From: CAVVUF01 sp963751425
Lineage (GTDB): Bacteria; Chloroflexota; Anaerolineae; Anaerolineales; UBA4823
Length of the DNA: 64,000 nt
Assembly: GCA_963751425.1 (NCBI GenBank)
Contig: CAVVUF010000001.1
Span: forward strand, 1,302,001-1,366,000
Direction: 5' to 3'
Part shown: positions 36,610-45,651 of the stretch, piece after piece
Numbering within the stretch: the stretch's first letter is position 1
How the letters are laid out: the number at the start of each line of letters is the position of its first letter
Translations under genes and position numbers: made by a program
Notes under the pieces: model-generated
What the model saw: the letters and a program-made list of their open reading frames with translations, nothing else
What the model was told of the DNA's origin: nothing
Databases searched by the model: none

Positions 36610-38197
36610 TCGCAATGATTCCTTTGCTGATTTGCTCCAGAGGTGTGCCAGTCATCATCAACCCCAATTTCTCAATCTCATCCTTCTCATCCATATTATT
36701 CTGAATCTCCCCCATGATCTGCCCCTCATAAATCACAAAAATTCGATCGCTTAATGTCAGCAATTCTTCCAGCTCTTCAGAGATCAATAGGATTGCTGCA
36801 CCAGCTTCTCTCTGAGCCAGCAGCAACCTTTGGACCCCTTCAATGGCCCCCACATCCAAGCCACGCGTTGGTTGGACTGCTACCATCACGGCAGGATGTC
36901 CTGAAATCTCACGCGCCAGGATCACGCGCTGCAAGTTGCCCCCCGAAAGCAAGCGTGCTGGGGTCTCAACAGTCGGTACGACAATATCATACCCTTTCTT
37001 TAATTCATTCGCAAAACGAGTGGCTTCGATAAAATCCAACATCCAGCCCCGTGCAATCGGAGGTTGGTTATATTTCTTCATAATTACATTATCGGTTATC
37101 GACAAATTCGGAGAGGTGCCCATATGAGTGCGGTCTTCAGGGATATGCGCCATTCCGAGGTGGATCGCGGTCGAAGCATTACAATTGCTAATGACTTCAT
37201 CCTTGACGCGCACCACACCCTGAGTATTCTTACGCAAGCAGGTGATGACCTGAGCTAGCTCTCTCTGTCCATTCCCAGCCACACCCGCCAGCCCGACGAT
37301 TTCTCCCTGGCGGACATTTAGAGAGACCCCTCTCAAGGCAGGCAGTCCTTGATCGTTCTGAGCATGAACATCCTCAACCGACAAAACCACTTCGCCAGCT
37401 TTTTGGGCTTTTCTCTCTAGATGAAAAAGTACTTCTCTTCCCACCATCAGCTTTGCCAATTCCTGCCGTGTGATGCCTTCTGTGAGTAATCCGCTCGCCG
37501 TGATCTTGCCTTTGCGCAGCACACTCACCCGATCTGCAATGCTCATCACTTCCTGTAATTTATGGCTGATAAAAATGACAGATTTACCTTCTGATACCAT
37601 CGTTCGCAGCGTCTTAAACAAACCCTCAATTTCCAGCGGTGCTAAAACAGCGGTGGGCTCATCCATGATCAGCACCTGGGCACCACGGTACAGCATTTTC
37701 AAAATCTCCACTCGTTGCTGCTCGCCTACTGAAAGCTGCCAAATTTTTACCTTAGGATCAACCTTCAAGCCAAACCTTTCCCCCATTTCAGCGATCACCC
37801 GGTCATACTCAGGTAGTTTGAGCCAAAAACGCGGTTTTTCCAGTCCTAATAGAATATTCTCGGTTACCGTCTGGGAGGGCACCAGCATAAAATGCTGGTG
37901 GATCATACCAATCCCAGACTTGATGGCATCTCGAGGAGATGAGAAATTGACAGGCTTTCCATTGACCAGGATAGTCCCAGCGTCAGAACGGTATAAGCCA
38001 GCCAGGATGTTCATCAAAGTGCTTTTTCCTGCTCCATTTTCTCCCAATAAAGCATGGATTTCGCCTCGACGTAATTCGAAATCGACATTATCATTGGCTA
38101 CCAGGCCTGGGAAACGTCTGACGATCCCATGCATTTCAACAACGATTGGGTTTTCAGTAGGATTCAACTGACGTTCTACGAAGGGATTATCTTTCAT
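36602..38197 (-). CDS. Nucleoside-type ABC transporter dual ATPase (NupA/YufO family)
   Basis: About 531 residues with two ABC domains, the arrangement of sugar and nucleoside importers. First domain: ALLGENGAGKSTLM, LSVGEQQRVEILKMLYR and ALIMDEPTAV-like VLIMDEPTAVLAP. Second: VGLAGVAGNGQREL and LLSGGNLQRVILAREI. The second Walker A is degenerate (AGVAGNGQREL), normal for this family. I start at ATG 38197 (TTG 38209 also in frame). The hairpin 38218-38300 separates it from bmpA. Confidence 0.9.
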   Translation of the reverse strand: MKDNPFVERQLNPTENPIVVEMHGIVRRFPGLVANDNVDFELRRGEIHALLGENGAGKSTLMNILAGLYRSDAGTILVNGKPVNFSSPRDAIKSGIGMIHQHFMLVPSQTVTENILLGLEKPRFWLKLPEYDRVIAEMGERFGLKVDPKVKIWQLSVGEQQRVEILKMLYRGAQVLIMDEPTAVLAPLEIEGLFKTLRTMVSEGKSVIFISHKLQEVMSIADRVSVLRKGKITASGLLTEGITRQELAKLMVGREVLFHLERKAQKAGEVVLSVEDVHAQNDQGLPALRGVSLNVRQGEIVGLAGVAGNGQRELAQVITCLRKNTQGVVRVKDEVISNCNASTAIHLGMAHIPEDRTHMGTSPNLSITDNVIMKKYNQPPIARGWMLDFIEATRFANELKKGYDIVVPTVETPARLLSGGNLQRVILAREISGHPAVMVAVQPTRGLDVGAIEGVQRLLLAQREAGAAILLISEELEELLTLSDRIFVIYEGQIMGEIQNNMDEKDEIEKLGLMMTGTPLEQISKGIIANE

Positions 38198-38217
38198 AAA
38201 GTAATCCAATGAGCCAA

Positions 38218-38300
38218 AGAGTTTGGCCTTTCAAGATTTAGTTATTCTGCTTCTGCCTGCCTGGAAGTTGCTAGGACCAGGTGTTGAAAGGCCAAACTCT
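38218..38300. repeat. Perfect 17-bp inverted repeat between bmpA and the ATPase gene
   Basis: AGAGTTTGGCCTTTCAA (38218-38234) and TTGAAAGGCCAAACTCT (38284-38300) are exact reverse complements around a 49-base loop, which itself can form CCTGG/CCAGG. No T-run follows. Such hairpins after a binding-protein gene often protect its mRNA or give partial termination, so that BmpA is made in excess of the membrane parts. Confidence 0.8.
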
Positions 38301-38315
38301 CGGGACTCTTATTAA

Positions 38316-39521
38316 TTAATTGCCAGTCTGAGGTAATTCAGAAGTGATCCCGTCCGCCCACCAATACATGCAGTATTTGCACTCCAGGCCTTCAGCACCA
38401 GGCGGGAACTGATCCAGATCGCTCTGCTCCATCTTCTCGCCTGCTGGGACAATCACAACACCCTTGTTATCCAGGATTTCGCCACTGAATACATCGAAGC
38501 GGTTAAATTCGCCTTTCAGTGCTTTGGCCATGAGCGCCTGAACTTCACTGATGACTTCAGGCGGAAGATCCTTTACTCCTGTCGTAAGCTGCTGGCCTTC
38601 CATAAAGCCGTACAGACCCAGGCCACCCGAATCGGCATCGAAGTAATCCCAACCAGGGGTATAGGTCTTGTCAATAAGACCTTGTGCAACCTTGGCATAT
38701 ACCGGTCCCCAGTTCCAATAAGGGGCTGTCAGGCAGCGATCTACCTTGCAAGAGCCAGACCAATCATACGTAACGCCCCATTTACCCTTTTCTTGGGCAA
38801 CATCGGCGACTGCTGGGGTGTCTGCACCCGTAAACACGACCTGTGCACCCGCATCGAATAAGGAAGCGGCAGCATCTTTTTCAACCACAGGATCATGCCA
38901 GGTGTTGATCCAGCGCACATCCATCGTGCACTCTGGGCAAGTCTTCTTCATGCCAAGGGCAATTGCATTACCCAGGCGAAGTTCTTCTGGGATGGGGAAG
39001 GTAGCCATATAACCCAGCTTTGGATTACCATCTGCCTTCGCTCGGGCACCTGCAAGCATTCCTGCCATGTACTTCATGACTTCCATAGCGCCGAACAAGT
39101 TGCCAAAGTTCTTCGAATTCGACTTGTACCCACTGATATGGATAAAATACGAATTGGGGAACTCATTGGCTACTGTTTCCATGGGGTCCATGTAACCAAA
39201 AGATGTGCCCAAGATCAGGTCGAAGCCTTTGCGAGCCAGTGCACGAAAGACCTGTTCAGAATCAGTTCCTTCTGGCACATTTTCGATATAGGCTGTATGA
39301 ACATTATCTACATTCTTTGCCACATAATCCAGGCCTTCGTAGTGTGCCTGTGACCAGCCGCCATCGTCATGTGGGCCGATCAAAACCATCGCAACGTTGA
39401 ATTTTCCCTTTTGCACATCCGGAATCTGAAAACCACCCACTTCCTCAGATCCACAAGCCGAGATGAGCATGGTCACAATCATCAACACGCTAAAAACTTG
39501 CCAAATTACTTTAGTGCGCAT
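38316..39521 (-). CDS. BmpA-family nucleoside-binding lipoprotein
   Basis: 401 residues. Signal peptide MRTKVIWQVFSVLMIVTMLI followed by SAC with lipidated Cys23, then a BMP domain (FNVAMVLIGPHDDGGWSQAH, ILGTSFGYMDPM, GADTPAVADVAQE). I start at ATG 39521, 7 bases after GAGGAG; the open frame upstream is not part of the protein. BmpA proteins bind purine nucleosides in several bacteria; neighbours here include adenine deaminase. It has its own possible promoter. Confidence 0.88.
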   Translation of the reverse strand: MRTKVIWQVFSVLMIVTMLISACGSEEVGGFQIPDVQKGKFNVAMVLIGPHDDGGWSQAHYEGLDYVAKNVDNVHTAYIENVPEGTDSEQVFRALARKGFDLILGTSFGYMDPMETVANEFPNSYFIHISGYKSNSKNFGNLFGAMEVMKYMAGMLAGARAKADGNPKLGYMATFPIPEELRLGNAIALGMKKTCPECTMDVRWINTWHDPVVEKDAAASLFDAGAQVVFTGADTPAVADVAQEKGKWGVTYDWSGSCKVDRCLTAPYWNWGPVYAKVAQGLIDKTYTPGWDYFDADSGGLGLYGFMEGQQLTTGVKDLPPEVISEVQALMAKALKGEFNRFDVFSGEILDNKGVVIVPAGEKMEQSDLDQFPPGAEGLECKYCMYWWADGITSELPQTGN

Positions 39522-39645
39522 GAAATTCTCCTCTTTAGATTTTATAGTTGGTTTTTCGAGCGATTGGAAACAAATTGAAGTTTGATCTTCCAGGCAACCT
39601 CCTTTCAATAAACAGTAAGTCTGAGATGGTATTTTCTGCCTTATA

Positions 39646-39674
39646 AGAATACACTTGAAAACCAAAGTTGTCTA
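39646..39674 (-). promoter_or_regulatory. Possible promoter of the bmpA transporter operon
   Basis: TAGACA (39669-39674) and TATTCT (39646-39651) on the minus strand, spacer 17, in the 204-base gap between carbamate kinase and bmpA. TTGTCTAGAG on the plus strand here shares only a half-site with the operator at 48930. Confidence 0.35.
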
Positions 39675-39725
39675 GAGCACTTTGTCGTAAAGAAGATATG
39701 ACAGTTATCCTAATTCTAACCGATT

Positions 39726-40685
39726 TTACTCGGTTACGATCCAGGTACCTGTCTCGCCTTTTAAAGCTCTACCGATGTTCTCAGGGTTGGTGATAAGTGC
39801 CTCTTTGCCTCCATTTTCAAGGAACCAGATGATTGCCTGGATCTTAGGCGCCATGGAACCTTTGGCAAAATGCTTGCCCTCTGCCAAATATTGTTTCGCT
39901 TCCGCTAAAGTCATCCGGTCGATCCATTTTTCATCCGGCGTCCCAAAATTCAAAGCCACTTTTTCGATAGCCGTCGAGATCAAGAACAAATCAGCCTTGA
40001 TCGCCTGCGCTAACAGGCTGCTGGCATAATCTTTATCGATCACGGCTGCCACACCCATGTAGTCACCATTTCCCTTATCGATAACGGGGATCCCGCCGCC
40101 GCCGACTGTAATGACGACAATTCCAGCCTGGATCAATGCCTTCACGGTATCCAATTCAACAATTTCCTTCGGCATTGGTGAAGCCACCACCCGCCGCCAA
40201 CCTCGCCCTGCATCTTCAACAATGGACCAGCTCATATCCCGCTCGCGGCGTTTCGCTTCAGTCTCATCCATAAATCCACCGATCGGCTTGGTTGGATTCC
40301 GGAAGGCAGGATCCTCGCGGTCCACCAAAACCTGGGTAATGATCGTCGCCACGTTGGTCTTGATGCCACGTTGGAATAATTCGTTCTGCAGGTTTTGCTG
40401 CAAAGCATATCCAATCGCTCCCTGGCTGTCAGCGCCGCATACATCCAGGGGGACTTCATGCATCCCTTCTACTTTTTGGGCAATCTCAGAGCGACGTAAA
40501 ATAAAACCCACCTGAGGACCATTGCCATGTCCTATGGCAACATTCCATCCTGCTTCAATCATGTCGGCGATATAAAAGGTGGTTTCCTTGGCGGCCTGGT
40601 ATTGATCTTCAACAGATTGGTGGGTCTTATCTTTAATGAGCGAATTACCACCGATTGCTACAACTGCAACTTTTTTAGGATTCAT
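39726..40685 (-). CDS. arcC: Carbamate kinase
   Basis: Makes ATP from carbamoyl phosphate and ADP. 319 residues; the family motifs VVAIGGNSLI, GHGNGPQVG, VASPMPKEIVE and VITVGGGGIPV are present. ATG 40685 lies three bases after the carbamoyltransferase stop, so they are co-translated. No arginine deiminase is nearby, so carbamoyl phosphate probably comes from the carbamoyltransferases running in reverse, fermenting purine- or ureide-derived compounds. Confidence 0.93.
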   Translation of the reverse strand: MNPKKVAVVAIGGNSLIKDKTHQSVEDQYQAAKETTFYIADMIEAGWNVAIGHGNGPQVGFILRRSEIAQKVEGMHEVPLDVCGADSQGAIGYALQQNLQNELFQRGIKTNVATIITQVLVDREDPAFRNPTKPIGGFMDETEAKRRERDMSWSIVEDAGRGWRRVVASPMPKEIVELDTVKALIQAGIVVITVGGGGIPVIDKGNGDYMGVAAVIDKDYASSLLAQAIKADLFLISTAIEKVALNFGTPDEKWIDRMTLAEAKQYLAEGKHFAKGSMAPKIQAIIWFLENGGKEALITNPENIGRALKGETGTWIVTE

Positions 40686-40688
40686 TTC

Positions 40689-41669
40689 TCACCTCATCGT
40701 TAATGCCATCACGGCTTTTTGAGCGTGCATCCGGTTTTCAGCTTCATCGTAAACCACAGACTGAGCGCTGTCAATCACCCCATCGGTTACTTCTATGTTG
40801 CGGTCTGCAGGCAGGGGGTGCATGTAAATCGCATCTGGCTTCGCCAGTGCCATCTTCCTCTCATCAGTGATCCAATGCTCATATTTCTTGATGATGCGCG
40901 CCCCTTCGTCTACATCCGGTGTATGCACCATAGCGCCCCAGGATTTCGCATAAATAATATCTGCATCCTTGAAAGCTGCTTCCATATCGTTGACGACCTC
41001 AAAACCGGTTCCGAATTTCCGCGCCTGTTCCTGTGCCTGATCCATAATTTCGGGCATCAGCTTGAACTCTGGCGGGTGAGCCAATACCACATCCAACCCA
41101 AAGCGAGGCATTTGCAGGATCAACGATTGCGGCACTGACATCGGTTTCTGGTAAGAGGCGGCATAAGCCCAAGAAACCACCATTTTCTTTCTGCGCAAGT
41201 CACGGCCTTTTTTCTCAATGATCGTCATCAGGTCAGCCAGGATTTGGAAGGGATGGTAAATATCACATTGCATGTTCAACACGGGCACTCGCGAATTCTT
41301 GGCAACTGCGTTGAGATAACCATTGCCAATTCCCCAATCCACATGCCGGATAGCAATCCCATCAAAATATCTTCCAAAAATCTCGCCAATCTCTTTGGGA
41401 GTATCGCCATGTGCAATTTGGGTCGTCTTCAATTCAATAAACGCCGCATGACCACCCAGCTGTGCCATGCCTGCTTCAAACGAGCCGCGCGTCCGCGTGC
41501 TGGAGAAGAAAAACAACATAGCCAGCACTTTATCACGTAAATAAGCATGGGATTCTCCCAAGGCACGCTTGCGCTTTAGGTCAAAAGCCACGTCTAACAC
41601 GGTTTCTACTTCTTCTTTTGAAAAATCCAAGTCGCCGATGAGATCACGGCCTCTTAATTCGGTTTGCAT
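40689..41669 (-). CDS. ygeW: Knotted carbamoyltransferase, YgeW/acetylornithine-carbamoyltransferase-like
   Basis: 326 residues. Carbamoyl-phosphate motif SSTRTR, then QIAHGDT, NMQCDIYHPFQILADL and WAYAASYQKPMSVPQ resemble YgeW (a knotted carbamoyltransferase of the anaerobic purine cluster). The C-terminal half, YAKSWGA, ITDERKMAL, HPLPADRNIEVTDGV and DEAENRMHAQKA, also resembles acetylornithine carbamoyltransferase. I start at ATG 41669, with GGAGG six bases upstream. Acceptor substrate is unknown; no arginine genes are nearby and the next gene is carbamate kinase, so a catabolic, carbamoyl-phosphate-yielding role is likely. Confidence 0.8.
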   Translation of the reverse strand: MQTELRGRDLIGDLDFSKEEVETVLDVAFDLKRKRALGESHAYLRDKVLAMLFFFSSTRTRGSFEAGMAQLGGHAAFIELKTTQIAHGDTPKEIGEIFGRYFDGIAIRHVDWGIGNGYLNAVAKNSRVPVLNMQCDIYHPFQILADLMTIIEKKGRDLRRKKMVVSWAYAASYQKPMSVPQSLILQMPRFGLDVVLAHPPEFKLMPEIMDQAQEQARKFGTGFEVVNDMEAAFKDADIIYAKSWGAMVHTPDVDEGARIIKKYEHWITDERKMALAKPDAIYMHPLPADRNIEVTDGVIDSAQSVVYDEAENRMHAQKAVMALTMR

Positions 41670-41721
41670 ATTCATCCTCCAATTTGAAAATATTCATGAA
41701 TTTTTTTTGTGTTTTTCATCT

Positions 41722-43821
41722 TCATTTTTGTAAACAGTTCATTTCGTCAAAGAGCTTTTGGAGCGTTTCACCTTTTTCCGGGCTGGCAGGCGTTGCGGTT
41801 GAAATTCGTTCCCACAGACGGCACAATACAGGTTCCATCATCGGGGTCACATTTAAGGATGCATGGGTTAACTCAACTGCTTTATCCCAGTTAGCTACAT
41901 GAGCGTAGCCCTCAATAAAAGGAATTCTTTCCATTGGGTCGTTTGGGTAATCACCCGTCGCAAAGGCTTGTTCGCCTAAAGCAACCACCTGCTCCCAATT
42001 CCCTTGCTGGCGTGCTAAATCTGCCTTCTCATAGAAATAACACCATCCGTGCGCAGGTTCCTCGCCATAGAATGATTCAGGTAAATTAACCGGTCCCCCC
42101 GTAGTGTCAGTAATAATTGGCGCTGTTGAAGACAAAGCTGAAGCAAGCTGCATATCCTCCGGTAGCATTTTGTTTTCCACATCCAAATCGGGCTCCAGAA
42201 TTCGCAAACAGGCTGGGGGGTTATAGGTAAATCCGACTGCCTGAGACGTATTCCCTAAAAAGTTCGCCGCAAGGTAATTTACGTTGATAGGTAATCCTGG
42301 TTCTAGGGCTGGGAGGGTGGTTCCCAACCTTCGGTCTGGATAGAAAAGCAGGAAGCTCATTTGTGATGTCGTATTATCCGGAGCATAAATCCAATTAACC
42401 GGTGCAGTTAATGAATTATCTGTATAGAAAGTAAATGGAAGTCCCTCAGCAAGGAGCAGAGTACCTGCCTTCAAATCAGGCACCCGCCAGCTGAGCTGCC
42501 AAAAAAAACGCTGCTGGAATTCCCAATCCTTGCGGTACGTATTTGCAGTAATGAAATGCTGCCCGGCTGCCACACTTACCAGGAGCGCTACTATAAGCCA
42601 TGGGAATAGACTGCGCGCCGGGAGCAGCCCGATCATACCCGCCAGGATCAGTGCAGAACCCGGCAGAAATACCAGCGAAAAGCGGTCAGCAGAAAACTTT
42701 GTTCCAATGACCAGCTCTGGAAGCCAGATCGACCAGCCAGCCAACAGGCAAGCTACTAAACCGATCCATATAAAAGCGCTCGCTCCTTTTCTAGGGTTGG
42801 CTTCTACCGGCAGTTTGAGCCTCAAAAACGAGAAATAGAGAACGAATACAGCGAAAGTGGACCCAATTAGCACCAGAGTGATCAGGGCTGTACGAACACC
42901 AAATTTTAATTCCGGAAGCTGAAAAATTCCACCCCAGGCTGCAGGGAGGGCAATCCAAAGGCTGTACAAGATGTTCTTTCCCAGGTTCAGGAGGGCAGTC
43001 AGTGGTTCTGATAGGAGCTTATCAATAATGGTGACTTGGTATAAGTGAGGCTGGCTTTTTAAGGTAATGAACCTCCAGAGAATAAATCCAACCAACAATA
43101 GCGCAAACGGGGACCAGGCTCGAATTACCAGCTTAAACCTCTGCTTCCGGTTTGGAATCCGCTCTTCCAAAGCTTTCCAGAGTAACACAGGTCGGATCAA
43201 TTCCAGAAAAAAGAAATAATCCAGGAACAATAGATTTTGGAAAGCAAGCAGCCAGGCAAGGGCCGTAAATAAAATAACCTTCCAGTTCACTCCAACTGGA
43301 TCGGAAGGTTGGGTCTCGCCAGGATGCGAGCTGAGCTTTACACTACGGACACTGAGATAAAAAGATATGAACAATCCCGTCAATATCAGAAAGAAATGTC
43401 CATAAATGATCGAAACCCATTGCTGTTTGAACCCTGGATACACGACGAAGAAAAGACTTGCCCAGATAGCCAACCGAGAGTGCCTGCCCCAAATGGTGCG
43501 TGCGAGGGCGTAAAAAGCCAGTGCTGCAGTGAAGCGGGTAAACAATGCAAACACATGCCAATGCCAGGGAGTTTGTGTACCGAACAAGGGCATCGTCACC
43601 TGGTACAGCCAGCTCAACATGGGTCGATTAGTGGAGAAGTACCTCTCCAGCCCATCAGATCCTAACCGGTCCGCGATCCACGCAACTGGGAAATCATCCC
43701 AAAAAAAACCCAGCCATGGGATTAATAACCCATAACCGACCACCGCCAGGAATAATAACACCAGAGGCATGGCTTTCAGCCACTCATATCGTGTACTAAT
43801 CCGGCTGATGGATTCTTTCAT
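41722..43821 (-). CDS. Polytopic membrane protein, GT-C-like, with C-terminal soluble region
   Basis: 699 residues, about 10-12 membrane helices. The first extracytoplasmic loop has GFFWDDFPVAWIADRLG, an acidic pair as in GT-C lipid-linked-sugar transferases. The last about 190 residues are soluble, with helical repeats (QQGNWEQVVALGEQAFATGDY). No family is certain. It sits oddly between two carbamoyltransferase genes on the same strand, with no sign that it works in the same pathway. Envelope glycosylation or glycolipid assembly is a guess. Confidence 0.7.
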   Translation of the reverse strand: MKESISRISTRYEWLKAMPLVLLFLAVVGYGLLIPWLGFFWDDFPVAWIADRLGSDGLERYFSTNRPMLSWLYQVTMPLFGTQTPWHWHVFALFTRFTAALAFYALARTIWGRHSRLAIWASLFFVVYPGFKQQWVSIIYGHFFLILTGLFISFYLSVRSVKLSSHPGETQPSDPVGVNWKVILFTALAWLLAFQNLLFLDYFFFLELIRPVLLWKALEERIPNRKQRFKLVIRAWSPFALLLVGFILWRFITLKSQPHLYQVTIIDKLLSEPLTALLNLGKNILYSLWIALPAAWGGIFQLPELKFGVRTALITLVLIGSTFAVFVLYFSFLRLKLPVEANPRKGASAFIWIGLVACLLAGWSIWLPELVIGTKFSADRFSLVFLPGSALILAGMIGLLPARSLFPWLIVALLVSVAAGQHFITANTYRKDWEFQQRFFWQLSWRVPDLKAGTLLLAEGLPFTFYTDNSLTAPVNWIYAPDNTTSQMSFLLFYPDRRLGTTLPALEPGLPINVNYLAANFLGNTSQAVGFTYNPPACLRILEPDLDVENKMLPEDMQLASALSSTAPIITDTTGGPVNLPESFYGEEPAHGWCYFYEKADLARQQGNWEQVVALGEQAFATGDYPNDPMERIPFIEGYAHVANWDKAVELTHASLNVTPMMEPVLCRLWERISTATPASPEKGETLQKLFDEMNCLQK

Positions 43822-43912
43822 CCAGCTCCCATTCCAAATAGGTCATTTGGATCGTAAAAACGGAGAGCGCGTTCATACTGCATTGCGCTCTCCGTTTGCG
43901 CATAAAGAAGCT

Positions 43913-44863
43913 CTATTCCATCGCTCCCAAGACTAATGCCAGCAAGGCCATGCGTACCACCACGCCATTGAAGGCTTCGATCCAATAACGTGCATGACGA
44001 GTATCATCCACCTCGGCAGGAAGCTCATCCATCCGAGGTAAAGAATGTAAAACGATTAAATCCTGCTTGGCTTTGCGGAGCAGTTCCTTGGTCACCCGAT
44101 AATTCGCAGGAGTCAACCCGACGTCGCCTTTTCGCTCGTCGCGCGACTTAGTGTAATCGGGCTGCACCACCGGCTCCATATAAATAACGTCGGCTTCGGC
44201 GATCGCCTGCTCAACATGCTCAATTTCCTTAAAATTCAAGTTCAAGCCGATCAATTCTTGCTTGAATTCCTCAGTCAAGCTCATCTCTGGTGGCGAAACA
44301 TAAAACGCATCGATATCGAATTGTGTCATCGCATATGAAATACTATGCATCGTGCGCATCCGCATATCTCCAATCAAGAGGAACTTCAACCCATCCAGGC
44401 GTCCTTTCTCTCCCAAGATTGTATAAAGGTCAGTCAACACCTGGGTAGGGTGCTCGCCCCACCCATCACCTGCATTGATGACTGGGATGCTCGCCCATTT
44501 GGCTGCCTCGTGCGGAGCGCCCTGTTGGAAATGGCGCATGACAAGAACATCACCATAAAATTCGAGCATCCGCACCGTATCCTTAATTGATTCCTGATAA
44601 AAATCACCCGCCCGGGTCATCTTGGCATCAGAAAATCCCAAAACATGCCCTCCCAGGCGATGCATGGCAGCTTCGTGCGCCAGGCGGGTGCGTGTGCTGG
44701 GCTGGTAAAATGCAGTGACCAGGGTTTTCTCCTTCAAGAGATCGGCATTTTTCCGGTTTCGAGCATAAGGAGCTAACCTATCCGCTGCCTCAAAAATGCG
44801 GAAGTATTCTTCCCTGCCAAAATCCTTGAGTGACAGAATGTCACGTCCACTAAAACTACGCAT
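43913..44863 (-). CDS. Aspartate/ureido-type carbamoyltransferase, PyrB paralogue
   Basis: 316 residues in the aspartate carbamoyltransferase family: FYQPSTRTRLAHEAAM, NAGDGWGEHPTQVLTDL and HSLPRMDELPAEVDDTRHARYW. It differs from the pathway enzyme at 16461 (for example STRTR for STRTS and the DMRMRTMHSI loop). It stands downstream of a GntR gene and adenine deaminase, not with pyrimidine genes. A catabolic role on a purine-derived ureido compound is inferred; a second pyrimidine enzyme is the alternative. Confidence 0.8.
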   Translation of the reverse strand: MRSFSGRDILSLKDFGREEYFRIFEAADRLAPYARNRKNADLLKEKTLVTAFYQPSTRTRLAHEAAMHRLGGHVLGFSDAKMTRAGDFYQESIKDTVRMLEFYGDVLVMRHFQQGAPHEAAKWASIPVINAGDGWGEHPTQVLTDLYTILGEKGRLDGLKFLLIGDMRMRTMHSISYAMTQFDIDAFYVSPPEMSLTEEFKQELIGLNLNFKEIEHVEQAIAEADVIYMEPVVQPDYTKSRDERKGDVGLTPANYRVTKELLRKAKQDLIVLHSLPRMDELPAEVDDTRHARYWIEAFNGVVVRMALLALVLGAME

Positions 44864-44931
44864 ATCTATTCCTCCATTTATTTAAAGAATTAATGAGGTT
44901 GGTGTCAGGTAAAATATAACCGCACCACGAC

Positions 44932-45651
44932 CTAACCTACCCGGCGAACCACATGGAAATTGAAATAACCGGGCAGGAAATAGCTAAAAGAATGGTCCAC
45001 CACCTGACCAGTGGCGGTGTACAGATAAGCAGTGAACCGCAGGAGGACATCCCCCTTCTGAATCCCCAAAGCTCGCGCCACTTCCGAGCTGGCGGTTACC
45101 GCGTTGATTTCACAGCGTGAAGAAGCCAGATGAAGTGTTTTTAGGCGCAGAAGCAAATCGAGTACTGAGCCGGTGAAACCTTCCTGCAGGTCATTAAGGT
45201 CGAGTACAAATTTCGGTAAAATATCGATTAAGAAGGCCGCCGGCTGCCCTTCTGCCAGGATGACCCGGGTCACCTGCACTAAAGCCGTACCCGGTTCAAG
45301 ACCCAAAATGGCTGCCTCCTCAGGGTTAGCAATTTTTTCCTCGCTGTGCATCTCTCCCAATGCCACCGGGAGATTGATCCGCTTGGCTAACGTTTCAATA
45401 CTTTCCAAAACTTCCAGGCCGCTCTCAATGACCTGCGAAGGACGGGCAACATAAGTACCTGATCCTTGCCGTCGGTGTATCAAACCCTGGGTTTCAAAAG
45501 TACGCATAGCTTCTCGCAAAGTCGCCCGTGATACCCCCAGTTGGCGTGCTAATTCAGGTTCCGAAGGCAGCTTTTCACCAGCCTGTAAGCTGTTAATTAA
45601 ACTGCTCAAACGAATATGTAATTTTTGAGATGTAGTTTGGTTGAGGCTCAT
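44932..45651 (-). CDS. GntR-family transcriptional regulator, HutC/UTRA type
   Basis: 239 residues. N-terminal winged helix with LARQLGVSRATLREAMRTF and GLIHRRQGSGTYV, and a C-terminal UTRA ligand domain (about 85-235; ALVQVTRVILAEGQPAAF, AYLYTATGQVVDHSFSYFLP). Its ATG overlaps the adenine deaminase stop (ATGA). As the third gene of the 48885 operon it probably controls that operon through the operator at 48930. Ligand unknown; a purine or ureido compound fits. Confidence 0.88.
   Translation of the reverse strand: MSLNQTTSQKLHIRLSSLINSLQAGEKLPSEPELARQLGVSRATLREAMRTFETQGLIHRRQGSGTYVARPSQVIESGLEVLESIETLAKRINLPVALGEMHSEEKIANPEEAAILGLEPGTALVQVTRVILAEGQPAAFLIDILPKFVLDLNDLQEGFTGSVLDLLLRLKTLHLASSRCEINAVTASSEVARALGIQKGDVLLRFTAYLYTATGQVVDHSFSYFLPGYFNFHVVRRVG

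Noticed and set aside
39726..41669. Arginine deiminase pathway (arcABC)
   Set aside because: Carbamate kinase and a carbamoyltransferase are adjacent, but no arginine deiminase or arginine/ornithine antiporter is present and the transferase is YgeW-like.
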